64,000 bases of DNA from Deinococcus psychrotolerans (GCF_003860465.1 NZ_CP034183.1:1440001-1504000), one strand, 5' to 3'; positions 53,076-63,153 are shown, counted from the stretch's first letter. Program-made: numbers and translations. Notes: generated by a model from the letters alone, not told the origin.

Positions 53076-53432
53076 TTAATCGCAGGTGTCGAAGCAGATC
53101 ACTTTGGACACCCGCAAGGCCACTTCGGCTTGCAGCTTGTTGACCAAGTTACCGTCGTCGCCTACCGCCATCACCATCGCCGTGGCACGGGGCCGGGTGC
53201 CGATGCAGGTCACGGCCACGTACACGCCTGCCTTGCTGCCCGAGACTTCCAGACCTTTGGTCACACGGATGCCCTGATAACCGAGATAGCTCAGGGTGCT
53301 CTGAGCGAAACTCAGGCAGGTGTTGGTGCGTCCAGCGTTGGTCGAGGTGGACGTCCAGTACAGATAAGAAGCGTCGGCGCTGCTGGTCAGCGAAATGGTC
53401 AGCGCAGCGATCAGTGTCAGAACTCGGTTCAT
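53076..53432 (-). CDS. Small secreted protein, 118 aa
   Basis: A signal peptide (MNRVLTLIAALTISLTSSADA) is followed by a compact domain: YLYWTSTSTNAGRTNTCLSF, GYQGIRVTKGLEVSGSKAG and VYVAVTCIGTRPRATAMVMA, ending VICFDTCD. Four cysteines could form two disulphides outside the cytoplasm. GGAGGT lies 5 nt before the ATG, so this start is preferred over one 54 nt upstream. I do not recognise the family. It stands just upstream of recG on the same strand. Confidence 0.7.
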   Translation of the reverse strand: MNRVLTLIAALTISLTSSADASYLYWTSTSTNAGRTNTCLSFAQSTLSYLGYQGIRVTKGLEVSGSKAGVYVAVTCIGTRPRATAMVMAVGDDGNLVNKLQAEVALRVSKVICFDTCD

Positions 53433-53531
53433 AGCGCACCTCCGAAGCGGGGCGCACGGGGGAGGTGCGCCTGCCTCAGGCACCATTGAACTCGTCGGGA
53501 CGTCAAACGCTCGTCAAAGCGCTGTTAAAGA

Positions 53532-54110
53532 TCAGCTCTCAACCCATGCAATCAAAGCCGAGTAGATCATCGCCCACTGATACCGTGAGGGCTGCTCAGC
53601 CAGTTTTTTCGGCGCGGGCCAGCCCAACTCAGCGCAGAGGGTTTGCAATTTTGCAAATGAAAGCGGACGCGGCACCCACACCGAACCGCGCTCCAAATCG
53701 TATTCCACTATCAACACCTTGCTAGGCTGCAGCAGCCCGCGCAAGCGCTCCAGCATGACGCTTTGGGATTTGACGAAGTGCAGCGAATTGGCGAGTAGCA
53801 GGCCGTCTTGCGGGGGTAAGGGTGGCAGGGCAGTGAAATCGGCTGTCAGGGTTTGAACGGGTGCGCCGCCTACAACAGCTGAAATCTGGTGCAGGGCGCG
53901 GGCATCTTGATCTATCGCCAACACCGCGCCACTTGGCCCCAGCAGAGCCGAGAGCGCCGCCGCGAAGGTGCCGGAACCCGCGCCCAAGTCAGCCCACTTT
54001 TCACCCGCTCGCACCGCTGGGCGGATCAGGTTTTGAGCGTCGGCGGCCAGCACCCGTTCGGCCTCAGTCCAGCCAGTCCGCGCCGACTTCAGCCACTTCC
54101 CTGCCCGCAT
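53532..54110 (-). CDS. SAM-dependent methyltransferase overlapping herA
   Basis: The 192-aa protein has a class I methyltransferase fold: motif [21 protein letters not shown], then [12 protein letters not shown] (acidic end of strand 2), [21 protein letters not shown] and [16 protein letters not shown]. Substrate unknown; the type resembles small-molecule or UbiE-like enzymes. Its ATG lies inside the end of herA, giving a 47-nt overlap, so it is translated from the nurA-herA message. A start further in, for example at a GTG near residue 20, would remove most of the overlap but would also cut the region before motif I. Confidence 0.83.
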   Translation of the reverse strand: MRAGKWLKSARTGWTEAERVLAADAQNLIRPAVRAGEKWADLGAGSGTFAAALSALLGPSGAVLAIDQDARALHQISAVVGGAPVQTLTADFTALPPLPPQDGLLLANSLHFVKSQSVMLERLRGLLQPSKVLIVEYDLERGSVWVPRPLSFAKLQTLCAELGWPAPKKLAEQPSRYQWAMIYSALIAWVES

Positions 54111-55926
54111 GTTCGTCGACTTCGTCGCTGCGGGTGGCCCACGCCGGAAACGGGTAATTAATCAGCACCGGGTTGGGAATATCCGGCTGAGACACCAGCA
54201 TGGTGCCGGGCTGCAAGATGCCGGCGCGGGCGCGGAAACTCTGCGGCAAAAAGCGGTACTCGGGCCGCTCGGCCTCGGCCAAATCCAAGCGGCCCACCAC
54301 CCGGATGGCGGCGTTGGACACGATGCGACGCTCCACTTCACTGGCGGTTTGCTGAGCGCCGATGAGGATGATGCCGAGGCTGCGGCCACGCTCGGCGATG
54401 TCGAGCAGCACGTCTTTGATCGGGCTGGAATCGTCGCGGGGGGCGTACTTGTTGAGTTCATCCAATACCACGAACACCGTGTCTTGGCGTCCGTTTTTTT
54501 CCTTGTATTCAAAGAGGTCGCGCAGCATCACGCCCACCACGAACATCTGGGCCGGGCCGGAGAGGTTGTGAATGTCCACCACGCTCAGTTGATAACCGCC
54601 GCTGATCAGGTTGGGGCGAAACTTCTCGGCTTGTTGATTGGTCAGGTCGCCACGTACCAAAGGCGTCAGGTGCTTTTGCACGCCGCGCAGCCGCCGAATA
54701 AAGGCCCGCAGCGTACCCGGCGACTGCTTGAGCACCCATTTGGGATCGCCCTCGCCGTCATTTTGATCGATCAGTTTGTATTCGAGGTAAGAGATGAGCT
54801 GCCCGAAAGTGTGGAGGCTGACTTTGCCCAGCGCATCAAACTGAATGTCGTCGGGAATTTCTTCCGACTGCGCCGGATCCCAGTCGGACACCAGCAGAGC
54901 CGCACCTGTACTGTCAGCCGACAGTCGGGCCAGTTTTTCCTCGATGTTGCCGATCACAAAGCCCAAGTTGAGACTGCTTCCGGCGTCGGAAAACACGTAG
55001 GGCAGCATCCGGCGCTGACAAAACTCGCGCAGGGTAAAGACGAACGGCGTGACCCCCTCGGCGCGTTGATCCACGTGCGGGACGATGGCCGCGCCGACCG
55101 CACCGGCACGCGGCGGAGCCAGAAACTGCACGTCGCGGAAAGGTGACATCGGCAAGCCCAACAAGCTGTAGCGGTCAGCACTGAGGCCTTTGGCCGCGCG
55201 GGCTTCCGTTTCTTTTTCTACGACCTCGTTGTTGGGTTTATCCAAAAACAGCAAATCTTCGCCCTTGACGTTAAAAATAATTGCTTTGCCGCCTGCCGAC
55301 CCGGCTTGCCGCCCATTTTTCTTGAGGGCCACTTTGTCCATCACGCCACTGCGGAAAATGGAATGCAGCAAAAACAGCGCGTAAGTGGTTTTGGTCGCCA
55401 CGCCCGAAATGCCGGAAATGTTGATGTGGCCGCCAGATTCGCCGTTGATGAAGCGGAAGTTGAGCGGCAGAATTTGCCCATCGGCCAGCAATCCGGCAGG
55501 AAAGGCGGCTTCTTTCATCTTGTCGGCGCTGAGGGCCATCTCTAAAGCTTTGCCGCGTGCGTGCTGCACGATGTCACCGGGCTGTGGCGGAATGAAGTCT
55601 TCGGGACTGACCCGCGTCACCAGCACCCGCGCCGCGTAACTCACCGAGGCGGGCAGCACTCCGGCCACGATGTCCTCCACGTCCGATTCGAAAGTAACAC
55701 CCTCGTGCCGCTTGCGGACATTGTCCACCAGACCGTAAAAGTCAACCGGCTGGCCGTTGGGCTTCATGGTCTGCACCACCACCAGATCGTCGAGCTGCAC
55801 ACTCGCGCCCGGCGACACCGAGAACCAGAAAATGGTGGGCGTGGCATCTTCAGTGCCCAGCACCATGCCGATGCGTTCGGGCGGGGTGGGGGAAATGGGG
55901 CCGTTTAGAGAGAGATTGCGGGTCAC
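54064..55926 (-). CDS. herA: HerA-type hexameric ATPase/DNA translocase
   Basis: The 620-aa AAA-like pump works with NurA in DNA end resection. The N-terminal HAS-barrel spans about residues 1-110 ([18 protein letters not shown]). The P-loop region is [19 protein letters not shown] (K179, T180); it departs from the classic GxxGxGK[ST] because Thr stands where the last Gly is expected. Walker B is [34 protein letters not shown] and a C-terminal arginine-rich [16 protein letters not shown] match HerA motor sequences. GTG start overlaps the nurA stop (GTGA). The NurA-HerA pair is known in archaea and D. radiodurans. Confidence 0.9.
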   Translation of the reverse strand: MTRNLSLNGPISPTPPERIGMVLGTEDATPTIFWFSVSPGASVQLDDLVVVQTMKPNGQPVDFYGLVDNVRKRHEGVTFESDVEDIVAGVLPASVSYAARVLVTRVSPEDFIPPQPGDIVQHARGKALEMALSADKMKEAAFPAGLLADGQILPLNFRFINGESGGHINISGISGVATKTTYALFLLHSIFRSGVMDKVALKKNGRQAGSAGGKAIIFNVKGEDLLFLDKPNNEVVEKETEARAAKGLSADRYSLLGLPMSPFRDVQFLAPPRAGAVGAAIVPHVDQRAEGVTPFVFTLREFCQRRMLPYVFSDAGSSLNLGFVIGNIEEKLARLSADSTGAALLVSDWDPAQSEEIPDDIQFDALGKVSLHTFGQLISYLEYKLIDQNDGEGDPKWVLKQSPGTLRAFIRRLRGVQKHLTPLVRGDLTNQQAEKFRPNLISGGYQLSVVDIHNLSGPAQMFVVGVMLRDLFEYKEKNGRQDTVFVVLDELNKYAPRDDSSPIKDVLLDIAERGRSLGIILIGAQQTASEVERRIVSNAAIRVVGRLDLAEAERPEYRFLPQSFRARAGILQPGTMLVSQPDIPNPVLINYPFPAWATRSDEVDEHAGREVAEVGADWLD

Positions 55927-56972
55927 GCCACCACCCCCAATTCCCGCACCAAGTGACTTCTAATCCGCCGGGTCACCAAGTCCAGACTGCCCATCGCCCG
56001 CCCCATCGCCTGCTCAAGCGCGGCGGTGGGAATCAAGTTTTGCGGAGCGCGGGCGTCTTTGTGCGGCTGGCTGGCGAGGCGGCACAGCAGCGACCCCGAC
56101 AAGTTGGCAATATCTTGCACGGCGCGGGGCACGAAGTCGGTGTCTTCAGGCGCGTGCATCTCTAGGCGCATCACTCCGGCCAGCGGGTGCTGATAAAAGG
56201 GAGCTTCAGACAGCCGCACGTACCAGGTAAAGCGCTGCTCACGGTGCTGAGCCTGCGTCAAGCCATTGTCGCCCACCGCGAAGCGCAAAATCGGGGTGCG
56301 CTCGCCGGGTTTGAGTTCGCTCAGCAGGCCAATTCGGTCAGCGCCGAGATAATCGGTGTGTAGGGTCTTGACGCAGCCCACCACCGCGCTGCCCGCCGTG
56401 CCGATCCTGACCGGGCCATCTTGCAGCACCAGCGTGTCGGCTAGGGCGTTGACATCGGTTTCGTCTAAAGGCAAAGCCGAGGCGAGCTGAGCGGCCAGCG
56501 TTTGTTCGCCCGCCAGCATCAAGCGCTGCACGGCGCTCTTGGGGCCTTCGAGTTGCGAACCGGCGAAGCTGTGGGGCTGATATTCCAATGCGCCCGTATG
56601 CGGGTTGCGCGGCGAAAACCGGGAAATAGGCATCCGGCCCTCGGCTTCGTCACTGTAGGCCAAAATGCGCTTGGCCTCCACGTTCAGCAGCTCGGCTTGG
56701 CGCGTGCCGTGCGGACACAAATCCACTGCGCCCACCACGTAAGCCCCGAAGCCAGCCACACTCAGTTTGCCGTCGTCATCGACCAACAAGCGGGCTTCCA
56801 TGCGCGGTTTGCCGTCAATGGTCAGCACCCGCTTCAGGCTTTCCGGCACCGGCTTTTGAGCGACGGCGGCCCAGCGCGGCGTTTCGGCGTCGTACACCAA
56901 CCCGGCAAAGGGTTTGAGAGTGAGTTGGCCGTCTAAAGTGTCCACTGGCCAAGGGTCAAGGCGAATCTGCAT
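55923..56972 (-). CDS. nurA: NurA nuclease
   Basis: The 349-aa nuclease resects DNA ends together with HerA. Near the N-terminus [20 protein letters not shown] offers D53 and E59 as likely metal ligands of the RNase H-like fold, and [20 protein letters not shown] follows; a late [15 protein letters not shown] helix probably contacts HerA. TAGAAT (complement of 56979-56984) lies exactly 6 nt before the ATG, so the nurA-herA-methyltransferase message starts at the codon itself. The gene is divergent from the DUF1572 gene, with 94 bp between the starts. Confidence 0.88.
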   Translation of the reverse strand: MQIRLDPWPVDTLDGQLTLKPFAGLVYDAETPRWAAVAQKPVPESLKRVLTIDGKPRMEARLLVDDDGKLSVAGFGAYVVGAVDLCPHGTRQAELLNVEAKRILAYSDEAEGRMPISRFSPRNPHTGALEYQPHSFAGSQLEGPKSAVQRLMLAGEQTLAAQLASALPLDETDVNALADTLVLQDGPVRIGTAGSAVVGCVKTLHTDYLGADRIGLLSELKPGERTPILRFAVGDNGLTQAQHREQRFTWYVRLSEAPFYQHPLAGVMRLEMHAPEDTDFVPRAVQDIANLSGSLLCRLASQPHKDARAPQNLIPTAALEQAMGRAMGSLDLVTRRIRSHLVRELGVVA

Positions 56973-57066
56973 GAAAGCATTCTAACGGCTGGGGCTTGGC
57001 AGGTTCTGTTGAGAGCAGAATAAGGCAGCCTGCCTGCTGGCCACTACAGGCCGCTACACTGAACAG

Positions 57067-57651
57067 GTGAGCCAATCCGACGTCGACTTGCCACTCGCCA
57101 AACTCTACTTAACTGATCTGCGCACCCGAATGCGCGGCCTCAAAACGCTGGGCGAAGGAGCCATGCAGCAGCTCGGCGACAACGACTGGCACACGGCTTT
57201 GGCCGAGGAAGGCAACTCTGCCGCCGTGTTGGTGCAGCATCTCAGCGGCAATATGCACTCGCGCTGGGCGGCGCTCCGCAGCGGCTACCGCGAAGGGCAA
57301 GACGGTGAAAGCGCTGGGCGCAACCGCGACGCCGAATTCGAAGAGAGGACGCTGAGCGCTCCCGAACTTTGGACGCTTTGGAACGCAGGCTGGGCCGCCT
57401 TTTTAGATGCCATCGACCACCTCTCCCCCGCCGACTTGATGCGCCCGCTCACCATTCGCGGCGAGGCCCACACGGTCTTGGAAGCCTGTCAGCGGCAAGT
57501 CGCGCATTACAGCGGCCACGTCTACCAACTGATTTTGCTCACCAAAACCCTGCGCGGCACGGGCTGGCAAACCCTATCGGTGGCGCGGGGCCAGTCGGCG
57601 GCCTTCAATGCGGCCATGTTCAGCAAAGAGGAGCGGCAAAAGCCCACTTGA
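57067..57651 (+). CDS. DUF1572/DinB-like protein
   Basis: The 194-aa protein is a four-helix-bundle type with the DUF1572 pattern: NSAAVLVQHLSGNMHSRW (first His pair), YREGQDGESAGRNRDAEFEE and QVAHYSGHVYQLILLTKTL (second His pair). DinB-superfamily bundles bind metal through such histidines; some members are thiol-dependent transferases. The specific reaction is unknown. The GTG at 57067 lies exactly 6 nt after TACACT (57055-57060). The DinB superfamily is expanded in Deinococcus. It runs into aroA, 52 nt downstream, which has its own -10 box. Confidence 0.82.
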   Translation: MSQSDVDLPLAKLYLTDLRTRMRGLKTLGEGAMQQLGDNDWHTALAEEGNSAAVLVQHLSGNMHSRWAALRSGYREGQDGESAGRNRDAEFEERTLSAPELWTLWNAGWAAFLDAIDHLSPADLMRPLTIRGEAHTVLEACQRQVAHYSGHVYQLILLTKTLRGTGWQTLSVARGQSAAFNAAMFSKEERQKPT

Positions 57652-57703
57652 ACGTCTGCTCAAGCCGCCCAGCCCTGCGCCGCTCAAACGCTACCCTGAA
57701 GCC

Positions 57704-59065
57704 ATGACTGCCCCCCTTCTGCCCCGCGCCCATGCCGACGGAATGCCCGACACCTTCGACGTGCTGGTGCATCCGGCCTCCGAACTGCGCGGCACCCTCA
57801 GCGCCCAGCCCAGCAAAAATTACACCACCCGCTACCTGCTGGCCGCCGCCCTCACCGACAGCGCCACCAACGGCCCGGTGCGCGTCATCGGCGTGGCCAC
57901 CAGTGAGGATGCCGCCGCCATGCTGCGCTGCCTCGCGGACTGGGGCGCGGCCATAGAGCTTGTCGGAGACGACGCCGTGATTCGCGGTTTCGGCGCACAT
58001 CCCAAAGCGGGCGTGACCCTCAACCCCGGCAACGCGGGCGCAGTGGCCCGTTTCCTGATGGGCGCGGCAGGGCTGACCAGCCAAACCACCTTCGTCACCG
58101 ATTACCCCGACTCGCTGGGCAAGCGGCCCCAGGGCGATTTACTTGAAGCCCTGACCCGTCTGGGCGCAGGGGTCAGCAGCGACGCGGGCAAGCTGCCTAT
58201 CACCATCAGCGGCCCGGTGCGCGGCGGGATGGTGGAGGTCAGTGCCGAGCGCAGCAGTCAGTACGCCTCGGCGCTGATGTTTCTGGCTCCCCTGCTGCCC
58301 AGCGGCCTAGACTTGAAACTGACCGGCGACATCAAGAGCCGCGCCCCGCTGCGCCAGACCCTAGATACCTTGGCAGCTTACGGCATTCAGGCGTCGGCCA
58401 GCCCAGACCTCAGCCGCATCCGCATCGCGGGCAACCAGCCTTACCGCGCCGAGCGGGTCATGGTGCCCGGCGATTATCCAGGATCGGCAGCGATTTTGGT
58501 GGCAGCTGCGATTTTGCCTGGCGAAGTGCGGTTGAGCAATTTGCGCGAGCAAGACTTGCAAGGTGAGAAAGAGGCGGTGGCGGTGCTGCGCGAAATGGGC
58601 GCGGATATCGAGCGTTCAGGCGACACCCTGACGGTGCGCGGCGGGCAACCCTTGAATGCCGTGATCCGCGACGGAGACGGCTTTACCGACGCGGTACAGG
58701 CTCTGAGCGCCGCTGCCGCTTTCGCGGGCGGCACCACCACTTGGGAAAATGTCTTTACCCTGCGCCTCAAAGAATGCGACCGTATCTCGGACACCTGCCG
58801 CGAGCTGGAAAAACTGGGCCTGAGTGTCAGCGAAACCGAAAACAGCCTCAGCGTCAGCGGCGCGGCGTCGCTGGCGGGCGGTATCACCGTCAACGGGCAC
58901 GGCGACCACCGGATGATTATGCTGCTGACCTTGCTGGGCCTCCGCGCCGAGAAGCCACTGCGAATTACCGGAGCGCACCACATCCGCAAAAGCTATCCGC
59001 AGTTCTTCCGCCACTTGGAGGAGCTGGGGGCGAAGTTTGAGTACCTCAAAACGGACACGAAATAG
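57704..59065 (+). CDS. aroA: 3-phosphoshikimate 1-carboxyvinyltransferase (EPSP synthase), divergent
   Basis: The 453-aa enzyme joins PEP to shikimate-3-phosphate on the way to aromatic amino acids. The fold and most active-site residues are clear: QPSKNYTTRY has K38 and R43 at the spacing of E. coli K22/R27; NAGAVARFL has N110, G112 and R116; VKE-like LKECDRISD and GHGDHRMIMLL are intact. Two usual residues differ: Asn39 replaces the Ser after K22, and Ala113-Phe117 replace Thr97-Pro101 in the glyphosate-sensitive loop. TACCCT lies 6 nt before the ATG at 57704, supporting this start over longer frames. Confidence 0.92.
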   Translation: MTAPLLPRAHADGMPDTFDVLVHPASELRGTLSAQPSKNYTTRYLLAAALTDSATNGPVRVIGVATSEDAAAMLRCLADWGAAIELVGDDAVIRGFGAHPKAGVTLNPGNAGAVARFLMGAAGLTSQTTFVTDYPDSLGKRPQGDLLEALTRLGAGVSSDAGKLPITISGPVRGGMVEVSAERSSQYASALMFLAPLLPSGLDLKLTGDIKSRAPLRQTLDTLAAYGIQASASPDLSRIRIAGNQPYRAERVMVPGDYPGSAAILVAAAILPGEVRLSNLREQDLQGEKEAVAVLREMGADIERSGDTLTVRGGQPLNAVIRDGDGFTDAVQALSAAAAFAGGTTTWENVFTLRLKECDRISDTCRELEKLGLSVSETENSLSVSGAASLAGGITVNGHGDHRMIMLLTLLGLRAEKPLRITGAHHIRKSYPQFFRHLEELGAKFEYLKTDTK

Positions 59066-59082
59066 AGGATTGCAGACTCAGC

Positions 59083-60438
59083 TCAGTCCCCGATCCCCTC
59101 GATCACGCTGACCAAATGGCGGGCCAATTCGTGAATCTCCTTGGCGTCCTGGCCTTCCACCATCACCCGCACCAGGCTTTCAGTGCCGCTGGGCCGCAAG
59201 TTGACTCGGCCCCGGCCCGAAAGCTGCACTTCAGCGGCCCGCACGGCGGCTTGCACCTGTGGATCACGGCTGATGGCCTGTTTGTCTTTGACGCGCACAT
59301 TCAGCAGCGTCTGAGGAAACATCACCAGCTCGTCGTGAAGGGCGTCTAAGGTGGTGCCGAGCTGCCGCATGGCTTTGAGGGTCAGCAGCGCACTCAGCAC
59401 TCCGTCTCCGGTGGGCGAAACATCGAGGAACAGAATATGGCCGCTTTGCTCACCGCCGAGGTGTAGCCCCTTGGCCTGCATCCGCTCATGCACGTAGCGG
59501 TCGCCCACAGCGGTGCGCTCAAGGGCCACGCCGCTTTCTTGCAGCATCACTTCCAGCGCCATATTGCTCATGATAGTGGTCACGACGCTGCGCTCCCCTC
59601 TAGCCCGCGCCGCCAGCAGCAGCATGTGGTCGCCATGAACCTCATTTCCGCGTGAATCCACGAACAAACAGCGGTCGGCGTCGCCGTCGAAGGCTACACC
59701 CAGATCGTAGGCCCCACTCTGCACCAGCTGCTTGAGGTGGGCCAGGTGGGTGCTGCCGCAGTTGTGGTTGATGTTGCGCCCGTCGGGATTGGTGTACACG
59801 GCAAACACATCCGCGCCCGCCGCTTGAAAAATGCGGGGGGCAATTCGGTACGCCGCGCCGTTGGCACAGTCCATAGCGATTCGCATGCCCGATAGATCCG
59901 GCGCTTGCGAACGCAAAAAGCTGGCATACAGCCGCTCAGCCTCCGTGTAGTTGGTGACACTGCCCATTTCTACACCCGTCACGGGGGGCAGGTTCTCAAG
60001 TTGGCTCATCTGGGCTTCCATCTGGGCTTCCAGCGTGTCGCTGAGCTTTTCGCCAGTGGCTCCGAAGAACTTGATGCCGTTGTCCTGATACGGGTTGTGC
60101 GAGGCGCTGATGACCACGCCTGCATCGGCTTTCAGCTCGCGGGTCAGATAACTCACGCCGGGAGTGGGCAGCACACCGAGGTGTGTTACGTTAACGCCCC
60201 GGCTGGTCAGCCCAGCAGCGAGGGCGGCTTCCAACATGTCACCGCTCTGGCGGGTGTCTTTGCCGATGACTACGCTGGCACGCGGATTGCGGGCACGCAG
60301 CACCTCGCCTGCCGCCGCGCCAAGCTGCATCACCCACAGGGGCGTTAACGGAAATGCACCAGCCACGGCACGTACGCCGTCGGTGCCAAAGAACTGACGT
60401 TGAGGGACAGGAATTAGACTTGCAGAAGAACGGGTCAT
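59083..60438 (-). CDS. glmM: Phosphoglucosamine mutase
   Basis: The 451-aa enzyme converts glucosamine-6-phosphate to glucosamine-1-phosphate for peptidoglycan precursors. RQFFGTDGVRAVAG opens the fold; VISASHNPYQDNGIKFFG has the phosphorylated serine (S113); GVAFDGDADRCLFVD binds Mg2+; GGEQSGHILFLD is the sugar loop and NLRPSGTESLVRVMVEG the phosphate-binding end. The ATG at 60438 lies 7 nt after TATCAT; an in-frame ATG nine bases earlier overlaps that box and is less likely. Convergent with aroA, 17 bp between the stops. Confidence 0.95.
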   Translation of the reverse strand: MTRSSASLIPVPQRQFFGTDGVRAVAGAFPLTPLWVMQLGAAAGEVLRARNPRASVVIGKDTRQSGDMLEAALAAGLTSRGVNVTHLGVLPTPGVSYLTRELKADAGVVISASHNPYQDNGIKFFGATGEKLSDTLEAQMEAQMSQLENLPPVTGVEMGSVTNYTEAERLYASFLRSQAPDLSGMRIAMDCANGAAYRIAPRIFQAAGADVFAVYTNPDGRNINHNCGSTHLAHLKQLVQSGAYDLGVAFDGDADRCLFVDSRGNEVHGDHMLLLAARARGERSVVTTIMSNMALEVMLQESGVALERTAVGDRYVHERMQAKGLHLGGEQSGHILFLDVSPTGDGVLSALLTLKAMRQLGTTLDALHDELVMFPQTLLNVRVKDKQAISRDPQVQAAVRAAEVQLSGRGRVNLRPSGTESLVRVMVEGQDAKEIHELARHLVSVIEGIGD

Positions 60439-60474
60439 GGTTGGCATGATAGCGGTTGACCAAAACCAGATAGC

Positions 60475-60509
60475 CAAAAAAGCGCGTGGCCCCAAATGAC
60501 AGGCCACGC
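60475..60509 (-). terminator. Terminator of the 836-aa lipoprotein gene
   Basis: On the minus strand GCGTGGCC (60502-60509) and GGCCACGC (60484-60491) form a perfect 8-bp stem with a 10-nt loop, then TTTTTT. The T-run ends 24 bp before the TATCAT box of glmM, so terminator and next promoter nearly touch. Confidence 0.87.
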
Positions 60510-60529
60510 ACGAACCAGAAAGCCAGAAA

Positions 60530-63040
60530 TTAGGGCTTGAAGACGTATACGCCGTTCAAGCTGACGTAGTACACTTGGCCACTGCCGTCAACTGCAGTGG
60601 GAGCCACAACCAGGCCGAGATTTTCGGTTTGACTGACCACACTCAGTGAACCGCCACTGGCCTTAACCGCGTACAGCGAGTAATTTTTGGTCGGCACGTA
60701 CATCGTGTCGCCATAAACGGCTGGCATTCCCATCACTGCGCCGTCGAGCTGTGCCTGCGATCCGCGCAGAGAGGTAAGTAGGCCCGCAGCATCGCTGATC
60801 ACTGTCATGCCTGAGATGCTCGTTGCTCCCCCGATGGTGCCGCCGGGCGCAGGAGACAAGCTCATCTCAGAGGCTAAGGGAGCCGCTGCATTCAAGGTGT
60901 ACAGGTGCATGCCCTTACCGCCGTAAAGCTGACCGCCCGCGACCTGCAAAAAGCCAAGGCCGCTGCTGCTGCCCTGAGTGCTGAGTGTACCGCTGGCTGA
61001 AAATACGTCCACTTGGCCACCGACATAAGCTGCATAAACGCCGCCTCCCGGATTGCCTGCTAAGGCCGTGACCTGAGCCGATGACAAAATGCTGCTGCGC
61101 GTGCCGGTTATCATTACCACGCCGCTGCGGGTGCCGATAAAGACCGACTGACCATCAGTTTTCAGCGTGGTGGTGCGGTCACTCGGCAGTTGCACCACAG
61201 CCAACTGACTCAGGCTGGAAGCGTCCACCACTGTTACCGTGTTGTCAGCAGCAGAAACATACACCTGATTGCCTACCACTTCCACTGACTCGATAGAACC
61301 GTTGGTCAGCGGCAGCGCTGTAACATTGCTGCTGCCGGTATCAAAACGCTCCAAAGTGCGGCTTGCACCCACGAATCCGTAAGCGCCGCTGAACGCCACA
61401 TTGCTGGTGGGGCTGCGGTCAAAAGTAAAGCGCCGCAGCAGCTGTAAACCGTTGCCAGGACGCGACAAATCAACGCGGCCTTGCCAAACCCCTACGTTGC
61501 CTGCCGTGTCGCTGGCCTGAATCAGTAGTGCATAGGTGCCCGACTTGAGCTTAGACACGTCCCAGTTCATTTGATACGTGTTGTCGGCGTCGGCTTTCAT
61601 CTGACCAACCAAGAGGCCGTTGACAGACAATGACACGTTGGCGATCGCCGAGTTGTCATTCACGCTGGCCTTGACCGAGATGCTGTCGTCTAGGATCAAG
61701 CTGCCTACCGCCGGACTAACATTGCTTACCACTGGAGGCGTGGTATCTGAGGGTGGCGCGGGCGGCGGTGTAGGGCCAGGCGTTGAGGGAGCCACATTGA
61801 CTTGCAGGCCGAGCGTGGCGCTGGCATTCAGGTTATCTGGGTCGGTGGCTTTAAAGAGCAGCACATTGGTGGAGGCTGGAGCGCTCCCGTTCGCACTCAG
61901 CGTGACTTTCACCGGCGCACTGGGAGTAATAATATTAGCGCTGAGCGAAGCGCTGATGCCCGAAGGCAAGCTCGGTAAGCTGATCGTCGCCGTACCAGCA
62001 TAGCCGTTCTGAGGCTGTAATTTGAGCGTGAAATTGGCGCTTTGGCCCGCCGTGATGCTCAGCGAGGCCGGATCAGACAGCATTTGGAATGAGGGAGCAG
62101 CCGTAACGGTCAGCGGCACGCTCACCGCTTTGGCAGGCGTCTCAATCGGCGTGACCGTCAGGGTGGTCTTACCGGGGGCCACCGCTTTTACAACGCCTGA
62201 GCCGTCCACGGTAGCAACGTCCACATTTTCTATTTTGAAGTTAAGCTTGCTGGAAAAATTTCCCGTGCCTTGCAGATCAGTCTTGAGGCTCAGAGATGCT
62301 CCCACCAACAAGTTGACTGGATTGGGCGCGACTTTAAGCACAGTGACCGCTGGCGCTGGCGTACTCCCGATTGGCCCCGTTCCAGAAGCCGCTTTGGCGC
62401 TGACCGGCCAATCGAAGCTACGGGTCGAACTGCCCCAAGTCAGCGCAACATTCAGCTTGCCTGTTCCTTCTGCGTTGGCCAGTAACTCGGCTTTGATGAC
62501 GCGTGTTCCTACCGCTCCTTCAACTGCCGCGCTCTTGACAGTGATTGGCAGGCCATCAGCGCTGGTGATTTTGATTTGAGGTGCACAGGCCAGCGCCACC
62601 TGCTCACTGATCGGCACGCTGAGGATACTCCCGCTGCCCACACTGAGACTTACTGCACTTAAGGTCGGCGTGTAAACGGTGTCGGGCAAGGTGAAGCTGC
62701 TTTTTTGGTTGCTCAAAATTTCGGTACTGCCGACTTTAACGCTGTAAATCAGCGTGTTGACTCCCGGACATAGCCCACTGAGCGCAATACTGCCGTTACC
62801 GGACAAATTGGCGCTTTGGGCCGGGTTGCCGTTGACAGCGTACTGCACCGATACCGCTCCCGAAGCCTGCACCTTGATGCTGGGCGCGGCTTGATCGCTT
62901 TGGTCGAGCGCTGCGGTGACGCTTGGCTTGGCGGCTTGAGGTTCTGGAAGTGTTCCACCCCCGCCCTGACAGGCCGTCAGCAGAAAAAAGCCGCTGAGCA
63001 ACAGCCCAGCGGACGAGAGATGAAATTTATCTTTACTCAT
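60530..63040 (-). CDS. Large lipoprotein with Ig-like domains and propeller-like C-terminus
   Basis: The 836-aa protein has a lipobox (FFLLTAC, lipidation at C24) followed by a Gly-rich spacer. A BIG2-type Ig domain (VNLLVGASLSLKTDLQG, VATVDGSGVVKAVAPGKTTL) lies at about 240-320, another Ig-like domain at about 320-420, a Pro-rich hinge and a third (PPVVSNVSPAVGSLILDDSI) at about 440-530. From about 545 on, strand repeats such as VEVVGNQVYVSAADNTVTVV, TDGQSVFIGTRSGVVMIT and PAVYGDTMYVPTKNYSLYAV look like a PQQ/WD-type propeller. It is likely an outer-surface protein; ligand unknown. TAGACT lies exactly 6 nt before the ATG. Confidence 0.75.
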   Translation of the reverse strand: MSKDKFHLSSAGLLLSGFFLLTACQGGGGTLPEPQAAKPSVTAALDQSDQAAPSIKVQASGAVSVQYAVNGNPAQSANLSGNGSIALSGLCPGVNTLIYSVKVGSTEILSNQKSSFTLPDTVYTPTLSAVSLSVGSGSILSVPISEQVALACAPQIKITSADGLPITVKSAAVEGAVGTRVIKAELLANAEGTGKLNVALTWGSSTRSFDWPVSAKAASGTGPIGSTPAPAVTVLKVAPNPVNLLVGASLSLKTDLQGTGNFSSKLNFKIENVDVATVDGSGVVKAVAPGKTTLTVTPIETPAKAVSVPLTVTAAPSFQMLSDPASLSITAGQSANFTLKLQPQNGYAGTATISLPSLPSGISASLSANIITPSAPVKVTLSANGSAPASTNVLLFKATDPDNLNASATLGLQVNVAPSTPGPTPPPAPPSDTTPPVVSNVSPAVGSLILDDSISVKASVNDNSAIANVSLSVNGLLVGQMKADADNTYQMNWDVSKLKSGTYALLIQASDTAGNVGVWQGRVDLSRPGNGLQLLRRFTFDRSPTSNVAFSGAYGFVGASRTLERFDTGSSNVTALPLTNGSIESVEVVGNQVYVSAADNTVTVVDASSLSQLAVVQLPSDRTTTLKTDGQSVFIGTRSGVVMITGTRSSILSSAQVTALAGNPGGGVYAAYVGGQVDVFSASGTLSTQGSSSGLGFLQVAGGQLYGGKGMHLYTLNAAAPLASEMSLSPAPGGTIGGATSISGMTVISDAAGLLTSLRGSQAQLDGAVMGMPAVYGDTMYVPTKNYSLYAVKASGGSLSVVSQTENLGLVVAPTAVDGSGQVYYVSLNGVYVFKP

Positions 63041-63098
63041 GCTTTTAGTCTACCCCCGGTTTCTGACAAGAAAGTTAAGATTTCAGCGAATTTCTCAG

Positions 63099-63140
63099 AA
63101 AACAAAAAAGCGGAAGCCGAAGCCTCCGCTTTTTTGTTTT
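63099..63140. terminator. Bidirectional terminator
   Basis: AACAAAAAAGCGGAAGC and GCCTCCGCTTTTTTGTT pair with one mismatch around a 4-nt loop and give T-runs on both strands. It ends the partial surface gene on the minus strand. Confidence 0.88.
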
Positions 63141-63153
63141 AAGCCCGCTGAGA

